Shown piece by piece: positions 26,870-35,201 of a DNA stretch of 40,165 nucleotides. The stretch's first letter is position 1, and every line of letters begins with the position of its first letter. The DNA lies in contig NZ_VUMD01000024.1 in the NCBI RefSeq assembly GCF_009696375.1, forward strand, positions 1 to 40,165. The letters run 5' to 3'. Source of the stretch: Clostridium porci. Lineage in GTDB: Bacteria; Bacillota; Clostridia; Lachnospirales; Lachnospiraceae. The position numbers were made by a program, and so were the translations under genes. The notes below the pieces were generated by a model. The model did not search any database, was not told where the DNA came from, and saw only the letters and a list, made by a program, of their open reading frames with translations.

Positions 26870-27720
26870 TAAAGACAGCAAGGCAGCTAAAAGATTTGAT
26901 TCGCAATCTTTCCAGAGAAAAATCTGCGGATGCACAGCTTTTAATGCGAAACTATATGATGGAGCGTTTTCTGGAGCGTATTTCCCTTTCTGAATATCGT
27001 GATAAATTTATTCTGAAAGGCGGGATGCTGGTAGCGGCAATGGTTGGACTGGATGCCCGTTCCACGATGGACTTGGACGCTACTGTAAAAGGAGCCAATG
27101 TTAATGTAGAGGAGATCGAGAACCTGATTTCTGCTATTGTGAGTGTGCCGATTGATGATGGCGTCAAATTTCAGCTGAAAAGCATTTCAGAGATTATGGA
27201 TGAAGCGGAGTATCCTGGGATTCGGGTCAGCATGACTACAACCTTTGACGGTGTGGTGACACCTTTGAAGATTGACATTTCCACAGGGGATGCCATTACC
27301 CCCAGGGAGGTACGCTACTCTTTCAAGCTGATGCTGGAAGATCGCTCCATTGACATTTGGGCATACAATCTGGAAACCGTTCTGGCTGAAAAGCTGGAAA
27401 CAATCATCACCAGAACCACCACCAACACCCGCATGAGAGATTTCTATGACATTTATATTCTGGATCAGCTCCACGGGAACACATTGAACAGGCAGACGCT
27501 CTATGATGCACTGTTGGCAACTGCCAAAAAACGCGGAACCGAACGGCATCTTGCAGAAGCTGTGGATGTTTTGAATGAAGTGGAAAGCAGTCCTGTGATG
27601 CAGAAACTTTGGGAATCTTACCGCAGGAAGTTTTCCTATGCGGCAGATTTGGAGTGGAACATCATCATGGGGGCGGTTCGCAGTTTATATGCGCTCAGTG
27701 AAAAGGAATCGAGCCTATGA
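26866..27720 (+). CDS. abiEii: AbiEii/AbiGii-type nucleotidyltransferase toxin
   Basis: A 284-residue toxin of the AbiEii nucleotidyltransferase superfamily. Motif I is KGGMLVAAMVGLDARSTMDLDA (about residues 51-72), with the GG and DxD pattern that binds NTP and metal. Further acidic residues occur in PLKIDIS (about 136-142), and EKLETIITR (about 171-179) is the conserved Lys/Glu helix. Members block growth, probably by modifying tRNA, and can abort phage infection. All visible motifs are intact. It is the second gene of a three-gene cassette; its TGA overlaps the start of the zinc-ribbon gene. Confidence 0.88.
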   Translation: MIKTARQLKDLIRNLSREKSADAQLLMRNYMMERFLERISLSEYRDKFILKGGMLVAAMVGLDARSTMDLDATVKGANVNVEEIENLISAIVSVPIDDGVKFQLKSISEIMDEAEYPGIRVSMTTTFDGVVTPLKIDISTGDAITPREVRYSFKLMLEDRSIDIWAYNLETVLAEKLETIITRTTTNTRMRDFYDIYILDQLHGNTLNRQTLYDALLATAKKRGTERHLAEAVDVLNEVESSPVMQKLWESYRRKFSYAADLEWNIIMGAVRSLYALSEKESSL

Positions 27721-28049
27721 AGAAGCATGGACATTATTGTAAAGTCTGCGGAGAATATAAGGCTAACGAAAAATTTTCCGGCAAAGGTCATGCGGCGCAC
27801 ATCTGTAAATCCTGTGCTTCTTTATCGCCGGAGAAACAAGCGGAGCAAATAACGGTAAACCGCTTACTGAATCTCCCTTGGCGGTTATTAAAGGAGCAGA
27901 TTTCCTGGCTGAAAAAACGAATGAAAGATAAGCGCCCGGAAGTTCGTGCACTGGCAAAAGAACAATACGAGATGAGGTTTCCTCCAAAACAGTTAGAGGA
28001 CACCGATGACGATTTTGATTTTCTTGATGAGAATGATTTTATAGAATAA
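27717..28049 (+). CDS. Zinc-ribbon protein, third gene of the AbiE cassette
   Basis: A 110-residue protein overlapping the toxin gene by ATGA. The N-terminus has CKVCG and, 23 residues further on, CKSC, a four-cysteine zinc ribbon. The middle is basic (WLKKRMKDKRPEVR) and the C-terminus is strongly acidic (DTDDDFDFLDEND). Known AbiE systems have two genes, so this third, co-translated member is unexplained. It may be a DNA- or RNA-binding partner, or only a passenger. The operon terminator begins 4 bases after its stop. Confidence 0.75.
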   Translation: MKKHGHYCKVCGEYKANEKFSGKGHAAHICKSCASLSPEKQAEQITVNRLLNLPWRLLKEQISWLKKRMKDKRPEVRALAKEQYEMRFPPKQLEDTDDDFDFLDENDFIE

Positions 28050-28052
28050 CGA

Positions 28053-28086
28053 AAGCGGTCTGCACCATGCAGGCCGTTTCTTTTTT
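28053..28086 (+). terminator. Terminator of the AbiE operon
   Basis: A 12-pair stem (28053-28064 with 28068-28079, two G-U) with a 3-base loop is followed by CTTTTTT. It lies directly before the relaxase ribosome site, so the relaxase must be made by read-through or from a promoter I cannot identify. Confidence 0.85.
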
Positions 28087-28104
28087 GGAAAGGAGGCTCC
28101 ATCT

Positions 28105-29520
28105 ATGGCAACCACACGCATCATGCCCCTGCATATCGGCAAGGGGCGCACTGAGAGCCGAGCAATCAGCGATATTATTGATTATGTGGCAAATCCGCAA
28201 AAGACCGACAACGGAAAACTGATTACCGGCTATGGCTGTGACAGCCGGACCGCCGATGCGGAGTTTCTGTTGGCGAAGCGGCAGTATATCGCCGCCACCG
28301 GGCGGGTGCGCGGGGCGGATGATGTAATCGCTTACCATGTGCGCCAGTCCTTCAAACCCGGAGAGATCACACCGGAGGAAGCAAACCGCCTGGGCGTGGA
28401 ATTTGCCAAGCGATTCACCAAGGGGAATCATGCCTTTGTAGTCTGCACTCACATAGATAAGTCGCACATTCATAATCACATCATCTGGTCATCGGTCAGC
28501 TTAGAATATGACCGAAAATTCCGCAACTTTTGGGGCAGCACCAGAGCCGTCCGGCGCTTGAGCGATACCATCTGTATCGAGAACGGATTGTCCATTGTGG
28601 AGGACCCAAAACCCCACGGAAAAAGCTACAACAAGTGGCTGGGCGAACAGGCCAAGCCCTCCCATCGGGAACAGTTGCGGGTGATGATTGACCGTGCGCT
28701 GGAGCAGAAACCGGCAGACTTTGACGCGCTGCTGAAGCCGCTTTCGGAAATGGGCTGTGAAGTATCCCGGCGCGGGAAAGCGATACGGCTCAAAGCGCCC
28801 GGCTGGAAGAATGTAGCCCGCATGGATGACAAGCTGGGGGCCGGGTACAGTGAAGCAGAAATCCGTGCGGTGCTGGCCGGTGAAAAACAGCATACGCCCC
28901 GTAAAAAATCCCTCGTGCAGCCGGAGCCGCCCAAGGTCAATCTGCTGGTGGACATTCAGGCAAAATTGCAGGCTGGAAAAGGTGCTGGCTATGCGCGATG
29001 GGCCAAGGTTTTTAACCTGAAACAGATGGCGCAGACTGTAAATTTTCTCACCGAACATCAGCTGCTGGATTATGGGGAGCTGGCAGAAAAAGCGGCGGCA
29101 GCCACCGCCCACCACAACGAACTGTCGGCGCAGATCAAGGCGGCGGAGAAACGCATGGCGGAGATCGCCGTCCTGCGTACCCATATCATCAACTATGCCA
29201 AGACCCGTGAGGTCTATGTGGCATACCGCAAGGCCGGTTATTCCCGAAAATTCCGGGAGGAACATGAGCAGGAAATCCTGCTCCATCAGGCGGCAAAAAA
29301 TGCCTTTGACGAGATGGGCGTGAAGAAGCTGCCCAAGGTCAAAGACCTGCAAGCCGAGTACGCAAAGCTGCTGGAGGAAAAGAAGAAAACCTACGCCGAG
29401 TACCGGCGTTCCCGTGAGGAAATGCGGGAACTTTTGACGGCAAAGGCCAATGTGGACCGGCTACTGAAAATGGACGAGGAACAGAAAAAAGAACAGGAAA
29501 AAGACCACGGCCAGCGGTGA
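28105..29520 (+). CDS. MobP-type relaxase (Relaxase PF03432 family)
   Basis: A 471-residue relaxase that nicks the transfer origin and is carried covalently on the 5' end of the transferred strand. The histidine triad is HIDKSHIHNH (about residues 116-125). The likely catalytic tyrosine is Tyr27 in IDYVANPQKT. Residues about 1-260 are the relaxase domain. The C-terminal part (about 290-471) is a long Lys/Glu coiled coil. AAAGGAGG ends 8 bases before the ATG. The domain is intact and full-length. The stop is followed within 20 bases by a run of hairpins and an IS110 insertion. Confidence 0.93.
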   Translation: MATTRIMPLHIGKGRTESRAISDIIDYVANPQKTDNGKLITGYGCDSRTADAEFLLAKRQYIAATGRVRGADDVIAYHVRQSFKPGEITPEEANRLGVEFAKRFTKGNHAFVVCTHIDKSHIHNHIIWSSVSLEYDRKFRNFWGSTRAVRRLSDTICIENGLSIVEDPKPHGKSYNKWLGEQAKPSHREQLRVMIDRALEQKPADFDALLKPLSEMGCEVSRRGKAIRLKAPGWKNVARMDDKLGAGYSEAEIRAVLAGEKQHTPRKKSLVQPEPPKVNLLVDIQAKLQAGKGAGYARWAKVFNLKQMAQTVNFLTEHQLLDYGELAEKAAAATAHHNELSAQIKAAEKRMAEIAVLRTHIINYAKTREVYVAYRKAGYSRKFREEHEQEILLHQAAKNAFDEMGVKKLPKVKDLQAEYAKLLEEKKKTYAEYRRSREEMRELLTAKANVDRLLKMDEEQKKEQEKDHGQR

Positions 29521-29537
29521 GCCGGTCATGGTCAAAA

Positions 29538-29674
29538 GCGTTCGCAGAACGCGCAGCCACAGAACGAAATTCTGTGTTCAAGGGGGCTTGGGGGCGCTGC
29601 CCCGGGCAAGCAAGCGGAGAGGAAAATCACAAAGGGATTTTCTTCTCTGCGGGCCTGTGTGTATTAACACAGGC
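29538..29674 (+). repeat. Five consecutive hairpins after the relaxase gene
   Basis: Almost all of these 137 bases can pair. Stems are 29538-29543/29547-29552 (6 bp), 29558-29564/29570-29576 (7 bp), and 29586-29595/29599-29611 (5+5 bp with a bulge). The fourth is 29614-29628/29636-29650 (15 bp, two G-U) and the fifth is 29653-29660/29667-29674 (8 bp perfect). It could be a transfer-origin-like structure, a composite terminator, or a palindromic repeat element. The IS110 element is inserted at the 3' foot of the last hairpin. Confidence 0.75.
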
Positions 29675-29695
29675 ATTGCTTGCTACAATATGTTT

Positions 29696-29905
29696 GACCC
29701 CAAGAACGGTGTTGCGCTGGTAATGCTGTTCAGCGGTTCAAACCTAAGCTACAATGAAGAGGTAATCGGCCTTACGGGGCATTGCTTGAGCTAACCACGC
29801 TCGTTTGTGCAAACTGTTAGCCGACCCTCTCATTGCAGCGTTCGATTTACGCAGGTTGAATCATCGGAGCAATCCGTACATTCGTGTGACTAAGCAAGCT
29901 GAATC
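29696..29905 (+). ncRNA. Candidate IS110 bridge RNA
   Basis: The 5' non-coding end holds no gene but contains short matches in the order expected of a bridge RNA. CAAACCT (29739-29745) is the exact complement of the right target flank AGGTTTG (31328-31334). CTGTTAGC (29814-29821) equals the right-end donor CTATTAGC (31320-31327) with one G-T wobble. AGCAAGC (29893-29899) is the exact complement of the left-end GCTTGCT (29678-29684). A weaker left-target match lies at 29714-29722. Boundaries are approximate. Confidence 0.65.
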
Positions 29906-29959
29906 GGTAATGAACTGTGGCGGTCGCCGGTTATAAAACCAAACAAAGGAGGATTGTGT

Positions 29960-31195
29960 ATGAGCGCAGGAGTCATTACAGCGGTTGGAATCGATGTTTC
30001 AAAATATAAAAGCACAGTGGCAGCCAGAAGACCAGGCGGTGAAGTGGCTTTACTCCCATTTGACGTCGGCCATGATGTCACCGGTATCAAGAATCTGCTT
30101 GAGAAGCTACAGGGGCTTGACGATGAAGGCAGCGAGATTCGAATTGTCATGGAGCATACAGGAATGTATTGGAGACCCGTGGCTTTGGCGCTGCAACAGG
30201 CTGGATTCTTTGTCAGTGTAGTCAACGCGATTCTGATCCACAACTTCAGCGACAATTCACTGCGCAAGGTTAAAACGGATAAAGCGGATGCGTTGAAAAT
30301 CGCAAATTATGGTCTCACATTCTGGATGGATCTGAGGGAATATTCCGCAGAAGATGAAACAAGGCAAATGCTGAAGATCCAGAATCGGCTCTATGAGCGG
30401 ACAACCACCACCGGTACAATGTTGAGAAACGGTTTAATTTCACTCCTGGATCAGACATTCCCCGGTGCCAATAAGTTATTTCTGAATGAAGGCAGGAACT
30501 CAAAGGGCCATGTCAAATGGGTGGATTTTGTGATCCGCTTTTGGCATAAAGAATGCGTAGCAGCTTTATCCCTACATACTTTTGCAGACACCTTCCAAAA
30601 ATGGTGCAAAAGAACCGGTTACAGATTCAGTACTTCCGATGCCGAACGAATCCATACCGCAGCCAGGAACGCCGTTGCCACGCTTCCCAAAAATGATAGT
30701 ACAAAACTGCTGATAACGCAAGCGGCAATCAGCCTGAATACCGTGTATGATTCGCTTCATGCGTTCCGCACAGAAATGAACCGGCTGGCCTCTCTGCTGC
30801 CAGAATATGAGCTGGTGATGGGGATGGAAGGTGTCGGAAAAATCACAGGACCGCAGTTGATGGCTGAGGTTGGTGATGTCCGCCGTTTTTCGCACAAAGG
30901 TGCTCTGGTTGCATACGCTGGTGTGGACGCACCACCGTATCAATCCGGTACATTCGATGCAAAGAATCGTCATGTTTCAAAGCGCGGTTCACCTCACTTG
31001 CGTAAGGTGCTGTTTGAGATCGCCTCCATGATTCTTGTTCACGGAAACCCTGACAATTCTGTATTCTGCTTCATGGATAAGAAACGAGCGGAGGGAAAGC
31101 ATTTCTATGTCTATACTGTGGCCGGAGCTGCAAAGTTCCTGCGGATTTATTATGCAAGAGTAAAAGAATATCTGAACACTCAAGAAATCGCTTGA
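29960..31195 (+). CDS. IS110-family transposase (bridge-RNA-guided recombinase)
   Basis: A 411-residue recombinase. The N-terminal RuvC-like DEDD domain has GIDVSK (first Asp), a VMEHTG motif (Glu) and KTDKADA (two Asp). The C-terminal transposase-20 domain has GVGKITGPQLMAEVGD and a conserved-serine region, SKRGSPHLRKVL. Full length, no stops or frameshifts, so probably active. AAAGGAGG ends 7 bases before the ATG at 29960; a TTG at 29954 is too close to it. The gene is preceded by the candidate bridge RNA and followed by the element's short right end. Confidence 0.95.
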   Translation: MSAGVITAVGIDVSKYKSTVAARRPGGEVALLPFDVGHDVTGIKNLLEKLQGLDDEGSEIRIVMEHTGMYWRPVALALQQAGFFVSVVNAILIHNFSDNSLRKVKTDKADALKIANYGLTFWMDLREYSAEDETRQMLKIQNRLYERTTTTGTMLRNGLISLLDQTFPGANKLFLNEGRNSKGHVKWVDFVIRFWHKECVAALSLHTFADTFQKWCKRTGYRFSTSDAERIHTAARNAVATLPKNDSTKLLITQAAISLNTVYDSLHAFRTEMNRLASLLPEYELVMGMEGVGKITGPQLMAEVGDVRRFSHKGALVAYAGVDAPPYQSGTFDAKNRHVSKRGSPHLRKVLFEIASMILVHGNPDNSVFCFMDKKRAEGKHFYVYTVAGAAKFLRIYYARVKEYLNTQEIA

Positions 31196-31400
31196 CTCTG
31201 CTGTAAATACGAAACCTCAAAGTCATAAAACCCTCAGGTCTGCAATTTTTACTTTGTTGCAGGTCTGTTTTGTTATGCTCATTTTCAGATATCCGATTTT
31301 TCATTTTGGGGCTTGACACCTATTAGCAGGTTTGCCGGTATTTTCTCAAAACCAAGTTTGCACATTCAACACACTATATGCCCTATTGGCGCAAAACCTA

Positions 31401-31429
31401 TTGACAACTCCTTTTCTATAATATATGCT
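31401..31429 (+). promoter_or_regulatory. Candidate promoter upstream of the GACA tract
   Basis: A perfect TTGACA (31401-31406) and TATGCT (31424-31429) are spaced 17 bases apart in an AT-rich setting. Transcription would run through the small reading frames and the GACA repeat to the terminator at 31770-31824. Confidence 0.5.
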
Positions 31430-31455
31430 GATAAAAACAGACAAAAATCGTATGG

Positions 31456-31606
31456 ATGGAGGATAACGGTGGAAATAAAAAAGAAACGATTTGCGAAGAT
31501 ACCCTGTATGCTTCCGAGCAGGCAGACCCATCCATATATGCAGCCTCTGCTGAAAGAAAGCGGGAGCATGGAAAAGAAAAAAATATGAAAAAGGGGGTTG
31601 ACAGTG

Positions 31607-31623
<17 letters not shown>
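31456..31623 (+). CDS. Possible 55-residue hydrophilic protein
   Basis: An open frame starting MEDNGGNKKE and ending DSDVLME, rich in Lys/Glu, about 20 bases after the predicted transcription start. There is no good ribosome site and no recognised family. It overlaps the start of the following repeat-containing frame. It may be a leader peptide or a chance frame. Confidence 0.3.
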
Positions 31624-31765
<142 letters not shown>

Positions 31766-31769
31766 CAGA

Positions 31770-31824
31770 GGAAGCAGTTGTCCATTCCGGCCGGATGGAT
31801 AACCGCTTCCTTTTTGCGTTTTTT
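31770..31824 (+). terminator. Strong terminator between the GACA unit and the chemotaxis genes
   Basis: A 16-position stem (31770-31785 with 31795-31810; one mismatch, one G-U) and a 9-base GC-rich loop are followed by TTTTTGCGTTTTTT. It separates the repeat-bearing transcript from the chemotaxis pair, which therefore needs its own promoter or anti-termination. I see no clear promoter in 31825-31946. Confidence 0.88.
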
Positions 31825-31946
31825 GATAGACCAGCACAGGAACAGGAGGTAAACGGTTTCTGTACAGTTGCAATTCCAAAGTTAGCTGCCGATTTTTCAG
31901 GGGCTGTTAATACTAAGAGGTATTTTAGAGAATGAGGAGATGCGTT

Positions 31947-33734
31947 ATGAAAGGTAAAAAGTTTAATGATTGGAAAATAAAAACAAGACTAATTACATTC
32001 AGCACAAGTATTGTATTACTTGCGGGTGTTGCGTTGCTGCTTTCGCTAAATAGTATGCAGCAATTGCGCAAAAATGTTGACCAGACAAACACGGACATAT
32101 TCCCTGTCGTTTTGGAAGCCCAAAATGTGCGCAGGAATATCATTATAGTCGAAAGAAATCTGCTGGATATGGCATTAGCGGGTGATATGAATTTGGTCCA
32201 AGATACTCAAGCCGATAGTCAGCAAAGAGCAAATGAAGTTAATACTTCTCTCACAACGATGGAAAGCATTCTAAAAAGCAGTGGTTCAGAAGAAGATCTG
32301 AGTGAACTTGCACATTTTAGAGAACACATTTTAGAGATGCGAGATATAAGAACTTCGGCAGAAGAAATTTTATTAACTGGTAATGGCGACGAATGGCAAA
32401 AAGCTGAAGCAATTATAAGAAATGAATACATTCCAATCTCCCAGGAAATACGGGTGGATTTAAGGGATTTTTCCGACCATATACAGCAAGATTTTGTACA
32501 GTCAGCAGAGAAAACAAGAAGAATCAGTGTCATATCGGAAAGAGTGACCTTTGGCCTGACAGTATTATTTATTTTAACCGCTATACTTGTAACAATTCGA
32601 TTAGTTCGTGATTTTATGAAGCCGCTTAAGGAAATAGAAGCTGCATCGAGAGCGCTTGCACAGGGAGATTTTGATTCAGAGATTACATTCCACAGCAAGA
32701 ATGAATTTGGTCAGGTTTGCGATAGTATTCGTACCAGTTTTGCGGAACTTAAAAGGGTTATTGATGAAATTTCTCTGTGCTTCCGTGAGATGGCAAACGG
32801 TAATTTTACAATTCAACCGTCCATGACCTTTCCGGGAGAGTTGCGTAAAATTGAATTGTCTGCCTCTGATTTGCTGAAACAATTAAACGAAGCCTTTGGC
32901 GAAATTGACACGGCTGCTAGCCAAGTTGCTTCCGGGTCAGAGCAGGTTTCAAACGGAGCGCAAGCGCTTAGTCAGGGCGCTACCGAGCAGGCCAGTTCTA
33001 TCGAAGAACTGTCTGCAACGACACAGGACATTTCTGCAAAGATCAACTTGAATGCAGAGCGAACAGAAACCGCCAACACAAAGTGTAAGATTGCGGGAGA
33101 ACGTCTGGATGAAAGCGGAGAAAAAATGAAACAACTTGTCTCCGCAATGGGTGAAATCAAAGCAACTTCTGCTGAAATTCAGACTATTATAAAAGCGATT
33201 GATGACATTGCTTTTCAAACTAACATTCTGGCATTGAATGCTGCTGTTGAAGCGGCACGAGCTGGAATGGCTGGTAAGGGCTTTGCCGTTGTAGCCGATG
33301 AAGTCAGAAACTTGGCAGGTAAGTCCGCTGACGCCTCGAAAACAACACAGGAAATGATTGAAAAATCCATTAGAGCGGTAGAAAACGGCAGTATTCTCGC
33401 TGCTGACACCGCAGAAGTCCTAGACGAAACTGCTCAATACACAGGAGAGGTTATTACCTCTATCACAGAAATTGCAGAGGCCTCGGCAGAGCAGGCACAA
33501 GCGATTATGCAAATTACGCAAGGCTTGGATCAGATTTCGAGCGTTGTGCAAACCAATTCCGCGACCTCGGAAGAAAGTGCAGCTGCAAGCGAGGAGCTTT
33601 CCAGTCAAGCAGTTATGCTGAAGAACCTTGTTGGAAAATTCAAGATTACATCCGGCACTATGGATTTTTTGGAAAAAGATTATTCCGACTTTGCAATTCC
33701 GGCTGGGACTGACATTTACCGGGATAAGTATTAA
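31947..33734 (+). CDS. Methyl-accepting chemotaxis protein
   Basis: A 595-residue transmembrane chemoreceptor. There is a membrane helix at about 14-34 and a four-helix-bundle-type sensor of about 165 residues outside the cell. A second helix lies at about 207-227 ([17 protein letters not shown]), then a HAMP domain (about 228-280). A long signalling coiled coil follows, whose tip carries the highly conserved [20 protein letters not shown]. The C-terminus lacks a pentapeptide tether for CheR/CheB. GAGGAG ends 7 bases before ATG 31947. The gene is AT-richer than the ICE backbone, indicating a separate origin. It is paired with cheW; no cheA, cheY or flagellar gene is in the window. Confidence 0.95.
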   Translation: MKGKKFNDWKIKTRLITFSTSIVLLAGVALLLSLNSMQQLRKNVDQTNTDIFPVVLEAQNVRRNIIIVERNLLDMALAGDMNLVQDTQADSQQRANEVNTSLTTMESILKSSGSEEDLSELAHFREHILEMRDIRTSAEEILLTGNGDEWQKAEAIIRNEYIPISQEIRVDLRDFSDHIQQDFVQSAEKTRRISVISERVTFGLTVLFILTAILVTIRLVRDFMKPLKEIEAASRALAQGDFDSEITFHSKNEFGQVCDSIRTSFAELKRVIDEISLCFREMANGNFTIQPSMTFPGELRKIELSASDLLKQLNEAFGEIDTAASQVASGSEQVSNGAQALSQGATEQASSIEELSATTQDISAKINLNAERTETANTKCKIAGERLDESGEKMKQLVSAMGEIKATSAEIQTIIKAIDDIAFQTNILALNAAVEAARAGMAGKGFAVVADEVRNLAGKSADASKTTQEMIEKSIRAVENGSILAADTAEVLDETAQYTGEVITSITEIAEASAEQAQAIMQITQGLDQISSVVQTNSATSEESAAASEELSSQAVMLKNLVGKFKITSGTMDFLEKDYSDFAIPAGTDIYRDKY

Positions 33735-33755
33735 CCAAGGGAGGTGACTTAGACT

Positions 33756-34280
33756 ATGCAAGAACAACGCATACAAAATTTGCACGAATTATCCGGGGAA
33801 AATGAAGAACATAAAGTTAGCTCGGATAAATACTTGACTTTTTGGTGCAATAACCAGCTGTTTGGTATTGGAATCGGACAAGTCGTTCAAATTGTACACA
33901 TGATGGATATTACTCCATTACCGGATTTCCCATCTTACATAAAAGGCATTTTATCGATCCGAGGCGAGTTAACCCCAATCATGGATTTGCGTTTGCGTTT
34001 AGGCCAACAGGTCTCAGATTATAGTGAGCGTACCTGTATTATTTTAATCCGTATTGACAGTCGTTCTTTCGGTCTAATTGTAGATGCAGTAAATGATGTG
34101 GAGACTATTTCACCACAGGATATCTGTCCGCCACCCCAACAATCAGATCACAAGGCAAACTACTTAATAGGAATAGCGCAAAGAACACAGGTCATTTTAC
34201 TTTTGGACGTGGATTATATCCTAAGTGAAAAAGAAATTGGAGAAATCATAGACGTATCAAATCAAACAGAATGTCCATAA
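33756..34280 (+). CDS. cheW: CheW chemotaxis coupling protein
   Basis: A 174-residue adaptor linking chemoreceptors to the CheA kinase. After about 25 polar residues comes the CheW fold: YLTFWCNNQLFGIGIGQVVQ, then PDFPSYIKGILSIRGELTPIMDL (the receptor-binding signature), and DSRSFGLIVDAVNDV. GGGAGG lies 10 bases before the ATG and the gap from the receptor gene is 21 bases, so the two form an operon. Codon use is AT-rich, like its partner. The ICE thus carries a receptor-adaptor pair that would need a host CheA. Confidence 0.95.
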   Translation: MQEQRIQNLHELSGENEEHKVSSDKYLTFWCNNQLFGIGIGQVVQIVHMMDITPLPDFPSYIKGILSIRGELTPIMDLRLRLGQQVSDYSERTCIILIRIDSRSFGLIVDAVNDVETISPQDICPPPQQSDHKANYLIGIAQRTQVILLLDVDYILSEKEIGEIIDVSNQTECP

Positions 34281-34395
34281 TCAGGACGATATACCGAAAG
34301 GACACAGGGCAGTTTGGAAATATATGAATAATCCAAAAAATAGATACCGTATGGGTATCAGTAAAGTATGTTTCGGCTGCTTTCTTCTATCCCCA

Positions 34396-34455
34396 TAGCG
34401 GTGAAAGGGAGGCCGCTTATGGGTAGATGCCCCTTTTGACCTTTCTCCACCGCTA
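34396..34455 (+). ncRNA. Structured RNA element downstream of cheW
   Basis: A perfect 8-bp closing stem TAGCGGTG (34396-34403) / CACCGCTA (34448-34455) extends by five further pairs (AAAGG with CCTTT) across a 3-base bulge. It encloses a purine-rich apical region with a possible GGG/CCC hairpin. Shortly after it, GGTGGAGACCTCC can form another small fold. It lies in the 465-base gap between cheW and the sigma-like gene. It resembles a leader or small RNA, but I cannot assign it to a known class. Confidence 0.45.
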
Positions 34456-34494
34456 ACAGGTGGAGACCTCCAAAATAAAATATCCAGTCCAATC

Positions 34495-34535
34495 AGGGCG
34501 CAAGTGATAGCAAGTTCACTTGTGCCCTCTTTTTG
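34495..34535 (+). terminator. Terminator after cheW
   Basis: A 13-pair stem, AGGGCGCAAGTGA (34495-34507) with TCACTTGTGCCCT (34516-34528), one G-U, and an 8-base loop, is followed by CTTTTTG. It would end the chemotaxis transcript. Confidence 0.88.
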
Positions 34536-34698
34536 TACGCTTTTTTTCGATAAGAAACCCGCATTTTCTTCATTTAGAAGCAGAAATCGACGGGAGTATC
34601 ACAAAAAGTCCGACAAACCGCCACCTGCTGAACCATCTTGCTCGGTGATTCGACAGAAACGATTCCGCTTTGTCGGCTGCCGTTCGCCGCCCTTCGAG

Positions 34699-34732
34699 AG
34701 TTTGAAAACCTATCTACTTTTCAAACTTTTTC
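34699..34732 (+). terminator. Hairpin with T-run directly before the sigma-like gene (attenuator-like)
   Basis: A perfect 10-bp stem AGTTTGAAAA (34699-34708) / TTTTCAAACT (34718-34727) is followed by TTTTC and then immediately by the GGAGG ribosome site of the next gene. Placed in the 5' leader, it could terminate transcription early or expose/hide the ribosome site, so expression of the regulator may be attenuated. Confidence 0.65.
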
Positions 34733-34745
34733 GGAGGTAACGGCT

Positions 34746-35201
34746 ATGAGTAAAAATCGTGAAGAAAGGGCGAATTATTATCTTTACATAGATGGACAGG
34801 CTGTGCCGGTAAGCGAACAGGTTTACCGTGTGTATCAGCACTATGAGCGAAAAGAAGAATACTTTTCCTACGATCTGAAAACGGAGAAGTTCCAGAAAGA
34901 CACCGCAACTTTTCTGCCCAGCAGAGAGGATTCCTATGAGCGCCTGCTGGCAAAGGACAAGCAGTTTGCTACTTCTGGTCAACCCGTGGAGGAACAGGCG
35001 GTCTCGTCCGTTTGGCTGGAGGGATTATTGGAATGTTTGTCAGAGGATGAGAGGATTATTCTCCACAAACTGTATTTCGAGGACAAGTCAGAACGGATTG
35101 TCAGCATGGAGCTTGGAATTTCCAAAACAGCTCTGCATCAGCGCAAAGTCAAGCTGCTCCAAAAATTAAAAATTTTTTTGGAAAACATGGGAAAAGCATA
35201 G
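34746..35201 (+). CDS. Sigma-70 region 4-like regulator
   Basis: A 151-residue regulator. The N-terminal half begins with a conserved YYLYIDGQAVPVSEQVYRVY segment. The C-terminal half (about 95-148) is a sigma region 4 helix-turn-helix, with LSEDERIILHKLYFEDKSER, then ISKTALHQRKVKLLQKL. This is the family that controls excision genes in Tn916-like and related clostridial elements. It is full-length. GGAGG ends 8 bases before ATG 34746; earlier in-frame starts lie upstream of the hairpin and lack a site. It is the probable activator of the recombinase region that follows. Confidence 0.85.
   Translation: MSKNREERANYYLYIDGQAVPVSEQVYRVYQHYERKEEYFSYDLKTEKFQKDTATFLPSREDSYERLLAKDKQFATSGQPVEEQAVSSVWLEGLLECLSEDERIILHKLYFEDKSERIVSMELGISKTALHQRKVKLLQKLKIFLENMGKA

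Larger units (their letters stand above)
29673..31328 (+). mobile_element. IS110-family insertion sequence, about 1.65 kb (ends predicted)
   Basis: It contains a full transposase gene with a longer 5' (about 285 bases) than 3' (about 130 bases) non-coding end, as in the IS110 group. IS110 elements lack terminal inverted repeats, so the ends are inferred. The left end is GC(A) at 29673-29675 and the right end is GC(A) at 31326-31328. With these ends, TTGACA near the right end (31313-31318) and TACAAT near the left end (29684-29689) would be brought 18 bases apart in the excised circle, making a junction promoter. End positions could be off by a few bases. Confidence 0.75.
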
